The notes: a model not told the origin generated them from the sequence alone. 64,000 nt of DNA from Lachnospiraceae bacterium (GCA_021772075.1 JAETNQ010000010.1:1-64000), one strand, 5' to 3'; shown: positions 34,961-43,931, numbered from the stretch's first letter. Translations and numbers: made by a program.

Positions 34961-35186
34961 CCTCGAACTCCGCTATGACATAAAATCCTCTTTCCTTTTC
35001 CACAACCTCCCTGACAATTCCCTCTCTTGCCAGCATCCGCTCGCGGAACGGGTAATTTCCGGACATGGCCAGCGCCGGGTCAATCGTATAATAATAATTG
35101 CTCGGAAGGACGCCCTCCGTTACCGTCACCCGGTCCCCCGCCTTCAAAAGTCCCGGCCTTTCCATCTTAAATTCCATTTCCCTCAT
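34920..35186 (-). CDS. Unrecognised 88-residue soluble protein
   Basis: A small hydrophilic protein (MREMEFKMERPGLLKAGDRV start, MLAREGIVREVVEKERGFYV later) with a beta-rich look and no known motif. GGAGG lies 6 bases before the ATG, which supports translation. The last dozen residues (NTTPQAAGHPT) come from the hairpin repeat, so the original C-terminus may have been altered. It precedes the methyltransferase-like gene by 53 bases on the same strand. Confidence 0.55.
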   Translation of the reverse strand: MREMEFKMERPGLLKAGDRVTVTEGVLPSNYYYTIDPALAMSGNYPFRERMLAREGIVREVVEKERGFYVIAEFEEPNTTPQAAGHPT

Positions 35187-35433
35187 AATAATCCTCCATA
35201 CCGCGTCCGCAAATCCTACCGCACTTTATTTTACTAGGACTTTCCACTTTTTTCAATAGATTTCTGCCCGGCAGGCCAGGGGCTGGCAGAAGGGGAGGGG
35301 CGGCGGGCGGCCTGATAAAATGATAAAATGAATTTCCCTGCAGCCCCTTGCTCCTTGACAAAGCGGAAATAAATCCATTAGAATATTTTTTATACAAGTA
35401 ACAACGGTTTTCATACATATGGAGGATTTTTTT

Positions 35434-36861
35434 ATGGCAATTTACAAATGCGCCGTATGCGGCGCTATCTTTGACGAAGAAAAAGAAGGAAAAAAATTTT
35501 CGGAGCTGGACTGCTGCCCGGTCTGTAAACAGCCGGTTTCCAAATTTGAAAAGATTGCGGACGAATCTCCGAAAGAAGCAGAAACGGATCCTCTCCTTTC
35601 CGGAAAAGATTCCCCGCAGGGAGAACTCTCTTATGATCCCCTGTACATACGGCATGACAAAGGCAGCCGTTATATGGAAGAGATCCACGAAATAGCCGTA
35701 ACGGGAAAGAGCATTGACGGAGCGATGGGGACGAAAATGCCTATGCCGGGCTGGGACGATATCCTCTTCCTTGGCGCGCAGTTAAACCCCGCTCCTCTGC
35801 TTGACTCAGATCCTGTCAGTACGCGGACCGTCATCGGAAAGCACGCGCAAAAGCCTATGGTGCTGGAAAACCCCGTCTATATTTCCCATATGTCCTTCGG
35901 CGCGCTTTCACGGGAAATCAAAATCGCTCTGGCCCAAGGCAGCGCCATGGCTAAAACCGCTATGTGCAGCGGGGAAGGCGGCATCCTTCCAGAAGAAAAG
36001 AAAGCGGCATATAAGTATATTTTTGAATATATTCCGAACAAATACAGCGTGACGGATGAAAATCTGAAGTCTTCGGACGCTATCGAAATCAAGATCGGGC
36101 AAGGCACAAAGCCCGGCATGGGTGGACACCTTCCTGGAGAAAAAGTAACTCCCGAAATCGCCGCGCTCCGCGGAAAAAATCCGGGCGAGGATATTCAAAG
36201 CCCCAGCCGGTTTGAAGAGATCCGTTCCAAAGAGGATTTGAAAAAAACGGTGGATACGCTCCGCCAGCTTTCCGGCGGCCGGCCCATCGGCATCAAAATA
36301 GCGGCCGGACGGATTGAACGCGACCTGGAATACTGTGTCTATGCAGAACCCGACTTTATTACGATCGACGGGCGCGGAGGCGCTACTGGTTCCAGTCCGC
36401 TCCTGCTCCGGGAATCTACTTCTGTTCCGACCATTTTTGCCTTACACCGGGCAAGAAAATACCTGGACTCCGTCCATTCGGACATTTCCCTTGTAATCAC
36501 GGGAGGACTCAGGGTATCTTCCGATTTTGCCAAGGCTCTTGCCATGGGCGCGGATGCCGTTGCTATCGCCAGCGCCGGACTCATTGCGGCAGCCTGCCAG
36601 CAATACCGGATCTGCGGAACCGGAAACTGCCCTGTAGGAATCGCTACGCAGAAACCGGAACTCCGGGCGCGGCTTAAGGTAGAGGCTGCGGCTCAAAGAG
36701 TCGCTAATTTCCTCAATGTCTCCTTGGAAGAATTAAAAATGTTTGCCAGAACCACCGGCCACTCTTCGGTACATGACTTGAACGTCAGCGACCTCGTCAC
36801 ATTGAACAGGGATATCGCGGAGTATACGAACATCCCCCACGCCGGAATGAGCAGGAATTAA
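35434..36861 (+). CDS. Rubredoxin-like domain fused to a glutamate-synthase FMN domain
   Basis: A 475-residue protein. The N-terminus has a rubredoxin-like metal site (Cys6-x2-Cys9 and Cys27/28-x2-Cys31). The rest is the FMN-binding, TIM-barrel domain of the glutamate synthase large subunit (NPVYISHMSFGALS, MCSGEGG, IGQGTKPGMGGHLP, GRGGATGSSP, and the cluster-binding Cys in CGTGNCPVGIATQ). The glutaminase and C-terminal GltB domains are missing. It probably transfers electrons to an unknown acceptor rather than making glutamate from glutamine. GGAGGA precedes the ATG at 35434. Its end overlaps the end of spoVAD by 4 bases, tail to tail. Confidence 0.92.
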   Translation: MAIYKCAVCGAIFDEEKEGKKFSELDCCPVCKQPVSKFEKIADESPKEAETDPLLSGKDSPQGELSYDPLYIRHDKGSRYMEEIHEIAVTGKSIDGAMGTKMPMPGWDDILFLGAQLNPAPLLDSDPVSTRTVIGKHAQKPMVLENPVYISHMSFGALSREIKIALAQGSAMAKTAMCSGEGGILPEEKKAAYKYIFEYIPNKYSVTDENLKSSDAIEIKIGQGTKPGMGGHLPGEKVTPEIAALRGKNPGEDIQSPSRFEEIRSKEDLKKTVDTLRQLSGGRPIGIKIAAGRIERDLEYCVYAEPDFITIDGRGGATGSSPLLLRESTSVPTIFALHRARKYLDSVHSDISLVITGGLRVSSDFAKALAMGADAVAIASAGLIAAACQQYRICGTGNCPVGIATQKPELRARLKVEAAAQRVANFLNVSLEELKMFARTTGHSSVHDLNVSDLVTLNRDIAEYTNIPHAGMSRN

Positions 36862-37898
36862 CGGCAGCTTTCGATGACTAACCCGTGGGCGATCCCCGGC
36901 ACGCTCTGCCCTTCGTTAAAGCTTGTCTTGCTCAACAGCGCCCCTGTCGGCACAAAGAGGACTCTTTTCCATACGCCCTCTTCTATCTTTTTTAAAATAT
37001 AGGCCGACAGGGTGACAGCGCTGCACCCGCACCCGCTTCCCCCTGCATGGGTATCCTGTTCCTTTGCATCATAGATCTCAATCCCGCAATCCATATGCTG
37101 TCCTGCGATATCCACATCTTTTTCATTCAGGAGATCGATCAGCGCCTGCTGCCCTATGCTCCCTAAATCCCCGGTAATAATCTTATCATAATCGGAAGGC
37201 TTTCTTCCAAAGTCCTTTAAGTTCCAATAAATCGTATCGCAAGCCGCCGGAGCCATACATGCCCCCATATTCATGGAATCTTTCAGACCGTAGTCCATAA
37301 TTTTCCCCGTCGTCAATCCGGTGATCCTGGCCCTGGATCTCTTCCCCTCCGTACTGCTTAAGACGAAGGCTCCGCTGCCCGTCACCGTCCAGGAAGCGGA
37401 CAAAGGCCTTTGGTTCCCGTAGCCGAGCGGAAAACGGAATTCCTTTTCCGCGCTGGCAAAATGGCTGGACGTTACGCAAACCACATGTTCCGCGTAACCG
37501 CCGTTCACCGCCATCGCCCCCATGCTCAACGAAAGGCCGCAAGTAGAACAGGCTCCATACAACCCAATGAGGGGAATCTCATAACCCGCAAGCCCGAAAC
37601 TGCTGGCGATGGACTGCCCCAGCAAGTCTCCGGCAAACAAATAACGGATATCCTCTTTTTTTAACCCTGCCTTCCCCAAGGCGAGATAAACGGCATCCTT
37701 TTGCAGACTGCTTTCCGCCTCTTCCCAGGAAGCACAGCCAAACATATCGTCCTGGCCGACCATATCAAAAAGCTCCGCCAGAGGCCCCTGCCCCTCTTTC
37801 GTCCCTACCACGCTGGCGCTCTCCCTGATATAAACGGGGTTTTTCAATTCTATGCTTTGCTTTCCCAATATACATGTTTCTTTTTTTTCCTGGCTCAT
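36858..37898 (-). CDS. spoVAD: Stage V sporulation protein AD
   Basis: A 346-residue protein with a thiolase-like fold that binds dipicolinic acid on the SpoVA channel. Motifs: YIRESASVVGTKEGQGPL, LYGACSTCGLSLSMGAMAV, NMGACMAPAACDTI, GDLGSIGQQAL and HAGGSGCGCSAV. The ATG at 37898 fits the family start; an in-frame GTG at 37907 is nearer the GGAAGGAG site and remains possible. It is isolated: spoVAC lies 5.4 kb upstream and spoVAE 4.7 kb downstream, all on the same strand. Confidence 0.95.
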   Translation of the reverse strand: MSQEKKETCILGKQSIELKNPVYIRESASVVGTKEGQGPLAELFDMVGQDDMFGCASWEEAESSLQKDAVYLALGKAGLKKEDIRYLFAGDLLGQSIASSFGLAGYEIPLIGLYGACSTCGLSLSMGAMAVNGGYAEHVVCVTSSHFASAEKEFRFPLGYGNQRPLSASWTVTGSGAFVLSSTEGKRSRARITGLTTGKIMDYGLKDSMNMGACMAPAACDTIYWNLKDFGRKPSDYDKIITGDLGSIGQQALIDLLNEKDVDIAGQHMDCGIEIYDAKEQDTHAGGSGCGCSAVTLSAYILKKIEEGVWKRVLFVPTGALLSKTSFNEGQSVPGIAHGLVIESCR

Positions 37899-37977
37899 AC
37901 TATACACAGCTCCTTCCTGTCGCTTTCGAAGTTCCTCTCACATTGTGTATCACATTGTGTATAGTATTGCCGCTTCC

Positions 37978-39135
37978 TTACCGCTCAATTCCATGTTCCA
38001 GCAAAAACTGCTTCCATATCTCGTAATATTTCGCCTTTAGATGCACTTCGTCTATGGTATACTCCGCATTCAGATTTCCGTCCGCATCGCATACCGCCTC
38101 ATTGACATCGATATAAAAAATATTCCGGTTATCCGCAAGACTTGCGATAGCCGCATTTTTTGCCTCAATATTTTTATTATTAAAGATCGGGTCTTCCGCA
38201 TCTTTGCCTGCCGTCACTTTCATGATTCCTTCCACAAAAATAACCGCATCCGGCTGCAGTTCCCGGATCCGTTCTACTACCGCCTTATACTCTTCCAAGA
38301 ATGTTTCCGTCGTCCCTGTTCCCAGTTCGTTGATCCCCAGCATTAAATAGACCTTGCCATACTGCTTCTGCGACAATGCCTCCTCCGCCGTGATCTTTTT
38401 TCCCGTTCCCTCTTCCTTTGCCAGCGGCTCGGAAAATACATTATATATCGTCAGGGATATTTTTGCGTAAAAATCCGCCCGTTCCTCCAATCCCCCGTAC
38501 TCGAACAAGCCTACCGTCCTGGAATCACCGATAAACGCCGCATCGTTAAAATAATCTTCCGTCACTGTCTGGAATTCATAAGTTTTTTCCGCTTCCGATT
38601 CCGTGCCGCCGGATATATCCCCGCTGGCAGATTCGCTTCTTATTTGGGAATCCATCTCTCCCTCCGCTTCGCCGCTCCCGGAACCGGAATCCCCGTCCGC
38701 CGCCGTGTCTTCTGCCAAAACGTCCTCTTCAAGAGTTCCTTTTCCGAAATCTGCCGCTTCCTCCATCTCCTCCACAGAAACGCCAGCTTCTGCTTCTTCC
38801 TCTTCCGTGCCGGAAGGAACGGAAAAGATTTCCTTGGCATCCTCCCCTCCCAGATCATCAATATTCTGCCCTCCGCCTTCCGTCCGGAATACGGCAAGCA
38901 GCCGGCCCGGGAATTCATCGGCTCCCATTCCCACATTCTCCGCCATCTCCCAAGGAGCCGTTCCCTTTCCCGCCCCTTCCATCACAAGGGCAAGGAACGG
39001 CCTCTTCACCGGATCAAATTCGTAATCTTTATATATGGAAAATCTGCCGACCGCTCCGGTCAATGCAAGCACAAGGCCGCTTACCGCCAAAAGCAGGAAA
39101 ACCGGACATTTCTTTATAAATTTTATTATTCTCAT
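37978..39135 (-). CDS. Membrane-anchored SGNH/GDSL hydrolase-like protein
   Basis: A 385-residue protein. An N-terminal helix (about 10-30) anchors it. A long Glu/Ser/Gly-rich linker (about 95-185) follows, then an SGNH domain: FIGDSRTVGLFEY (nucleophile Ser block), LMLGINELGTGT (Asn block) and IDEVHLKAKYY (Asp/His block). It stands 34 bases downstream of an MBOAT acyltransferase; such pairs add or remove acyl groups on cell-surface polysaccharides. It lies just upstream of spoVAD on the same strand. The target polymer is unknown. Confidence 0.83.
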   Translation of the reverse strand: MRIIKFIKKCPVFLLLAVSGLVLALTGAVGRFSIYKDYEFDPVKRPFLALVMEGAGKGTAPWEMAENVGMGADEFPGRLLAVFRTEGGGQNIDDLGGEDAKEIFSVPSGTEEEEAEAGVSVEEMEEAADFGKGTLEEDVLAEDTAADGDSGSGSGEAEGEMDSQIRSESASGDISGGTESEAEKTYEFQTVTEDYFNDAAFIGDSRTVGLFEYGGLEERADFYAKISLTIYNVFSEPLAKEEGTGKKITAEEALSQKQYGKVYLMLGINELGTGTTETFLEEYKAVVERIRELQPDAVIFVEGIMKVTAGKDAEDPIFNNKNIEAKNAAIASLADNRNIFYIDVNEAVCDADGNLNAEYTIDEVHLKAKYYEIWKQFLLEHGIER

Positions 39136-39169
39136 AGCTGCACTCGCTTTATCTCAGATCAAAATCAAC

Positions 39170-40534
39170 TTAAAATTTCAAATAAGCAAAAGGATTGCTT
39201 TCCATGCTTACCAAGCAATAAACAGAAAGCCAGAAAACCGCCGCTGTCAGCAAGACCACCAGCGGATGCCTTCTATGTTTTTGCAGAAAACGCGAAACAA
39301 ACGGGATACACCAAAGCACCCCCAGAAGCAGATAATGCCAATACATCCCCAGATACTTCCATATATCGTTAGGGTTGACGGCGATCCCTCCTCCCGCAAA
39401 AGGAAACAGCCGCTCCAGGTACAAGCCAAGCTGGCCCAGATCGGTCAATGCAAAAAACACCCATGTCACCGGTATCAGGATCAAGGTATAGCACCGCCCC
39501 AGCAGGGAAAATCTGGCAAACAGTTTTCCAAGCCCGATCTTCTCGACCGCGATCAGCAAAAATAATGCCAGGCCCCAAAGCAGGAAGTTCACGCTCCCTC
39601 CATGCCATAGCCCCGTTAAAACCCACACCGCCAGAAGGTTTCTGAGCGTCTCTATCCTTCCTCCCCGGCTTCCGCCCAGCGGGATATAAACGTAATCCCT
39701 GAAAAAACTGCCAAGCGTTATATGCCACCGCCTCCAAAACTCGCTGATGCTTTTGGAGGCATAAGGATGTTCAAAATTTTTAATAAACGGGAAGCCGAGC
39801 ATCACGCAAATGCCCGATGCCATAAGGGAATACCCCCAAAAATCAAAATACAGCTCCATGGAATAGGCAGCCGCCCCCAGCCAGGCTAACGGGGTAGAGA
39901 TGCTTTCATAGCCTATCATATGAATATCTTTCCATAAAATTGCCAGTCTGTCCGCCAGCAGCACTTTCGTCCCAAGGCCGGCCGCAAAATATTGCAGCCC
40001 TTCCTCCAGTTTTTCCCAGGAATACTCCCTCTCTTCCATGAGAAAGCTTCCCTCGTTAAAACGCATGATCGGGCCGGATACGATCTGGGGAAACATCGTA
40101 AAATAAACTGCCGTCCTTTTAAAAGTCGGCAGCTCTTTTATTTCTCCCCGAAACACATCTGCCTGAAAGGATATCATTTTAAAAATGTAAAAACTCAGCC
40201 CAAGGGGAAGTATGCTGCTCCCTGCAAAAGCACCCAGCGCCTTAAAGAGCGCCAGCAGGCCGGTATCCAGAACAAGAACCGTAATAAGGCGGTCTTTCCG
40301 GCATTTTTTTCCTCTGCGGGTATTCCGGCAGGAATGTATTTTTTTTGCAAAAAAGTAATTCAGCCATACCATGACAAGAAGAAGCAGCACATAGTACGGC
40401 TCCCCCATGGCATAAAATACAATGCTGCCAAGCAGCAGCGCAGTATTTCTGTATTTTTTTGGCGTTATATAATAAACGGCGAGAAACGCCGGAAAAAAGC
40501 GGAAAAGAAACTCCAAACCGGTAAACGATACCAT
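39170..40534 (-). CDS. MBOAT-family O-acyltransferase (AlgI/DltB type)
   Basis: A 454-residue membrane enzyme with about ten helices. Motifs: FPQIVSGPIMRFNE near residue 170, KSISEFWRRWHITLGSFFRD and the catalytic His in TGLWHGGSVNFLLWG. The ATG at 40534 matches the usual MV-x-F-LEFLF start; an in-frame GTG at 40564 is also open. With the SGNH protein it forms a surface acylation pair that transfers acyl groups across the membrane. No dltA, alginate or other polysaccharide genes are nearby. Confidence 0.9.
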   Translation of the reverse strand: MVSFTGLEFLFRFFPAFLAVYYITPKKYRNTALLLGSIVFYAMGEPYYVLLLLVMVWLNYFFAKKIHSCRNTRRGKKCRKDRLITVLVLDTGLLALFKALGAFAGSSILPLGLSFYIFKMISFQADVFRGEIKELPTFKRTAVYFTMFPQIVSGPIMRFNEGSFLMEEREYSWEKLEEGLQYFAAGLGTKVLLADRLAILWKDIHMIGYESISTPLAWLGAAAYSMELYFDFWGYSLMASGICVMLGFPFIKNFEHPYASKSISEFWRRWHITLGSFFRDYVYIPLGGSRGGRIETLRNLLAVWVLTGLWHGGSVNFLLWGLALFLLIAVEKIGLGKLFARFSLLGRCYTLILIPVTWVFFALTDLGQLGLYLERLFPFAGGGIAVNPNDIWKYLGMYWHYLLLGVLWCIPFVSRFLQKHRRHPLVVLLTAAVFWLSVYCLVSMESNPFAYLKF

Positions 40535-40620
40535 CCTCGACCAATCCTTTTCATTTGTAATCACTTCATTATTATTCTACCATTCTATTTCCTGAATCTC
40601 AATAGAAGAAATAGATTATC

Positions 40621-41015
40621 TGTGGGAATCCATTTTACCAGGCCGCAAACGGATCAGGGCAGGAAAGAAAGAGGGGGCGGCAGGGGCAGGCAGGGCGGGC
40701 AGCAAGGAAAGCAGGGCGGAAAGGGGGTACCATGCCAGCTTCTGGAAATGGATTTTCTAAATATTCCGATATCATTGTATCAACAGGCCGCAACCGTCTG
40801 CGATTCGCCATCCAGGCTCATTGCAGACTTTTGGTGACATCCATGTCACCAAATTGCTATTTGTCAGACGGAATATTAAGAAAATCTCATTTCCCTGCGC
40901 AAAGGCAGCGACACCCCCTTTCCGCCCCGCTTTCCTTGCTGCCCGCCCTCCCCTGCCGCCCCCTTCTACTTTCCTGCCCCGACTTGTCCCTGGCCTGGTA
41001 AAATGGATTCCCACA
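40621..41015. repeat. 395-bp long imperfect palindrome with perfect 24-bp ends
   Basis: The outer 24 bases at 40621-40644 are an exact inverted copy of 40992-41015. Inward, G-rich text (GGGGGCGGCAGGGG, GCAAGGAAAGC) is mirrored by C-rich text on the right arm with small differences. Near the centre lies a separate perfect dyad (TTTGGTGACAT / ATGTCACCAAA, 40830-40853). It fills most of a 660-base gap between the MBOAT gene and the XRE gene. No reading frame with a ribosome site is present. It behaves like a MITE or a large RNA hairpin. Confidence 0.85.
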
Positions 41016-41194
41016 GGCATTACTTTATGGCATTTTCCATATCCTTATTTTCCCTTTTCTTTTAACTTACATATATCTGTTCCTGTAAAATATTTATATA
41101 CATTTTTTCGTTGTTATTCTGTGCAAAATGCAAATTCCTGTGATATTATTTCCACATTGAATGACACAACGAACAGAAGTAAGGAGGAATTGCA

Positions 41195-41557
41195 TTGACA
41201 AACGTTCATGTTAAGATCAAAAATCTAAGAGAAGAAAGCCACCTCAAACAAAGACAGGTCGCAGACTATCTCGGCATATCCCAGCAGGCTTATTCCTACT
41301 ACGAACTGGATAAACGGGAACTTCCTTCCAGGCATGTAGTAAATCTGGCCAAACTGTACAACGTAAGCACCGACTATATCCTCGGAATGGAGCCGGAACG
41401 CGCCGGTTCCTACGACCTGAACGCTACCTTTGTCCAGGGAGTCCAACTGAAGGATGTTCTCATCAGCCTGAGAAAGCTCAACAAATCGGGGAAAGCGGAT
41501 TTGATGAAATACTTATCCTATCTGGGTTCCGCCCAGGCAAACGGAACGAATATTTAA
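41195..41557 (+). CDS. XRE-family helix-turn-helix regulator
   Basis: A 120-residue regulator: N-terminal XRE HTH (IKNLREESHLKQRQVADYLG, ISQQAYSYYELDKRELP) and a C-terminal helical part of about 50 residues. The start is TTG at 41195, 6-7 bases after AAGGAGG. Its stop overlaps the convergent GNAT stop by 4 bases. Target genes are unknown; the nearby palindrome is a possible site. Confidence 0.88.
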   Translation: MTNVHVKIKNLREESHLKQRQVADYLGISQQAYSYYELDKRELPSRHVVNLAKLYNVSTDYILGMEPERAGSYDLNATFVQGVQLKDVLISLRKLNKSGKADLMKYLSYLGSAQANGTNI

Positions 41558-42066
41558 TTTTCCTTTAGGAGTCCCATAACGCACAGATTATAGACCTTGC
41601 CGCCCTTCACCACAGCATTTTTCAGCGTACCCTCATGCACAAAACCGGCTTTTTCCAAAACGCGTTTTGACCCCGTATTCGGCTCATAATACAGGCCTGT
41701 AATCCGAAGAATGTCCAGTCCGCCAAAAGCGATCCTGCATATTCGTTTTACGGCCTCTGTTGCGATCCCGCGCGACCAGTATTCCGTCAAAAGGCAATAA
41801 CCGATCTCTGCGTCTTTCCTGTACACATCGGACTTCTGCTCTATGGATATGTTTCCGACCAGCTTGCCGTCCGCATATATCACGCGCCAATTTCCAGACT
41901 TCCCTTCATTCTCCGCGACCATGCGGATCCACCAGTCGGCGTCTTCATCCGTATAGGGATATGGCAGCCTCTCCGAAAGGTAGCTCCTGTCAACGGCATT
42001 GCACAAAGCTTTCAGCCCTTCTTTATCCGCTTCTGTCGGTATTCTCAGTTCTATGTTCATTATCAT
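41554..42066 (-). CDS. RimJ/RimL-type GNAT acetyltransferase coupled to Fic
   Basis: A 170-residue GNAT of the ribosomal-protein-acetylase-like group. Motifs: ELRIPTEADKEGLKALCNAV, IGYCLLTEYWSRGIATEAVK (acetyl-CoA loop) and LYYEPNTGSKRVLEKAGFVH. The ATG overlaps the fic stop in an ATGA, so the two are cotranslated. The substrate is unknown. Confidence 0.92.
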   Translation of the reverse strand: MIMNIELRIPTEADKEGLKALCNAVDRSYLSERLPYPYTDEDADWWIRMVAENEGKSGNWRVIYADGKLVGNISIEQKSDVYRKDAEIGYCLLTEYWSRGIATEAVKRICRIAFGGLDILRITGLYYEPNTGSKRVLEKAGFVHEGTLKNAVVKGGKVYNLCVMGLLKEN

Positions 42067-43070
42067 TTTCGCTTCCTATATTTTTGATTTTTGCTGTTCG
42101 GTTTTTCCGGTATTGTCCGTTCAATAAGCTGTTTTTCCAATGCAGGATTCAGATAATTCTTTCGGAAAGTCGGCCTGTGGGAAAGCCCGAGCCGCTCCAT
42201 CAATTCCACTGTCGATAATGTATCCTCCCCGAGTATGGAAAGGAGCTGATTCACAGAGAATGCATCTTGGTCGATTACTTGGTCGCTATCTTGATCGGTA
42301 TTGCGTCCAACAACCGTTATTTCCAGCAAACTATCTCTTATAATTTCCAACATTAGTTCCACAAATCCAGCGCTGTCTGCCTGTCTATCCGCAGCGCCAA
42401 GCGTTTCATAATACTCACTCTGTCTCGATTGAATCAATTCTTCCATCGGCAGCCAGAAAAACAATTCTTTCCAGTTGCCAAGCAAAAGGCTATGCCACAT
42501 CCTCCCTAAACGGCCATTCCCATCCGCAAAAGGATGGATGAATTCAAATTCATAGTGGAACACTGCACTCTTAATCAATGGATGCAGTTCCGATTGTTCA
42601 TACCAAACAAACAGATTATGAATATGCTCTGGCACAAATTTCGCTGGTGGAGCCATATGAACCAGCGCCTCACCCTCGAATACCCCGACGCCGCCAGAAC
42701 GGAACCTTCCGTTCTCGGAAATCAGCCCATTCATCATAAGCATATGTGCCTTCAGCAAATCGTCCTCAGATAAAGGATCCAGCCGCAGCATCATTTCATA
42801 TGCTTCGTAAGCATTCTGCACCTCTTTAATTTCATTCGGATTGCCAAGAACACGCTTACCATCCAAAATCGCAGTCACTTGTCCTAACGAAAGTGAATTA
42901 TGCTCAATCGCAAGAGAAGAGTAAATTGTCCGTATACGATTTTCTCTCCTCAAACGGGGACTCATTGTGCCTTCTTGCAGAACAGTAATACGACCAACCT
43001 GTTCGCTAATCTCTGCAATGAGAGATACTATTCTGTCCGTCACATGAAATGGCGGCTTATATTTACTCAT
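42063..43070 (-). CDS. Fic-family AMP-transferase-type protein
   Basis: A 335-residue Fic protein. The core motif HPFADGNGRLGR (His179) is complete, so nucleotidyl transfer is likely. An N-terminal SSLAIEHNSLS near 51-61 resembles the self-inhibiting helix (S/T)xxxE(G/N), with His where Gly/Asn is usual. A C-terminal winged-helix-like part (LLSILGEDTLSTVELMERLG) follows. It is translated with a GNAT that overlaps its stop. Together with the nearby XRE gene this looks like an acquired islet between spoVAC and spoVAD. Confidence 0.94.
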   Translation of the reverse strand: MSKYKPPFHVTDRIVSLIAEISEQVGRITVLQEGTMSPRLRRENRIRTIYSSLAIEHNSLSLGQVTAILDGKRVLGNPNEIKEVQNAYEAYEMMLRLDPLSEDDLLKAHMLMMNGLISENGRFRSGGVGVFEGEALVHMAPPAKFVPEHIHNLFVWYEQSELHPLIKSAVFHYEFEFIHPFADGNGRLGRMWHSLLLGNWKELFFWLPMEELIQSRQSEYYETLGAADRQADSAGFVELMLEIIRDSLLEITVVGRNTDQDSDQVIDQDAFSVNQLLSILGEDTLSTVELMERLGLSHRPTFRKNYLNPALEKQLIERTIPEKPNSKNQKYRKRK

Positions 43071-43129
43071 GGAAATACCTCCCAGTTTTATTGCATATCC
43101 GCATAAATCTTATTCTGGTTACAATCTTA

Positions 43130-43333
43130 CTACAATAATCTACCAATAGCAAAGATAAGTTTAAGAGAAATTTCCATGATTACCAACCGCATTTCCCAGC
43201 CCGCCACCCTGGCAAAAATCTGTTCCTGCATATTTTTACTGATCCACCTGAAAAGCCCCATGGATATCGCCAAAGCAAATATCCGCGGGGCAATCACGCA
43301 TACATAACCCGACGCAATTCCTCTTTCTAACAT
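43130..43333 (-). CDS. Possible small membrane protein overlapping spoVAC end
   Basis: An open frame of 67 codons begins with an ATG that overlaps the last bases of spoVAC. It reads MLERGIASGYVCVIAPRIFA and is hydrophobic with charged ends. The ribosome site is weak (AGGA only two bases away). It could be a real, coupled small protein or chance; I do not recognise it. Confidence 0.3.
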   Translation of the reverse strand: MLERGIASGYVCVIAPRIFALAISMGLFRWISKNMQEQIFARVAGWEMRLVIMEISLKLIFAIGRLL

Positions 43334-43785
43334 ATTCCTAACAGTTTCAATATCCAATACCCAAGCCCCAGCACCCAGCTGGTAAAAATCCCATACAAAA
43401 TCACCGGCCCCGCGATCGTAAAAATCTTACACCCGATCCCGAACACCTGTCCCTCTTTCTTAAACTCAATGGCCGGCGCGGCTACGGAATTGGCAAAGCC
43501 CGTAATCGGCACGAGCGCCCCCGCTCCTCCGAATTTCACGATAGAAGGATAAATATTGAAGCCGGTCAACAAAATGCTGACCAATATCAGCAGCAGGGAA
43601 CACCAGCTTCCCGCCGTCTCCTTATCCAGACCTATCGTATTCGTACAGTAATTCAATATCAACTGCCCGATCACGCATATCACGCCCCCGACAAAAAATG
43701 CCTTTGCCATCTGAAGCCATAAGTTATGCGTCGGCGTAACCTCCTTGACATATTCCTGATATTCCTGTTTTACCTGTTCGTCCAT
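43327..43785 (-). CDS. spoVAC: Stage V sporulation protein AC
   Basis: A 152-residue membrane subunit of the SpoVA channel, the mechanosensitive component in Bacillus. Text: YVKEVTPTHNLWLQMAKAFF, VGGVICVIGQLILNY, FGGAGALVPITGFANSVAAP and GPVILYGIFTSWVLGLGYWI. ATG 43785 is preferred because GAGG lies 6 bases upstream; ATG 43797 is in frame and just before. It follows spoVAB by about 145 bases, and spoVAD is missing from its usual place next to it. Confidence 0.94.
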   Translation of the reverse strand: MDEQVKQEYQEYVKEVTPTHNLWLQMAKAFFVGGVICVIGQLILNYCTNTIGLDKETAGSWCSLLLILVSILLTGFNIYPSIVKFGGAGALVPITGFANSVAAPAIEFKKEGQVFGIGCKIFTIAGPVILYGIFTSWVLGLGYWILKLLGIC

Positions 43786-43931
43786 ATCCAACCTCATTTC
43801 CGGCTTGATGCCTTTGTTCCCCTGTCATTTTTGTCTGCAGACTTTTCTGCAAAAGTTAGTATCTGAATACCGCCGCCAAATTATTCCCCAATTCCCATTG
43901 ATAAAATTTTTAAAAATTTCGTTTATGGCTC

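Noticed and set aside
37978-40534. MBOAT/SGNH pair as a D-alanylation (dlt) operon
   Set aside because: dltA and dltC are missing, and the partner is an SGNH hydrolase rather than DltD.
40621-41015. The 395-bp palindrome as an insertion sequence
   Set aside because: There is no transposase frame and it is too short; MITE or structured RNA remains possible.
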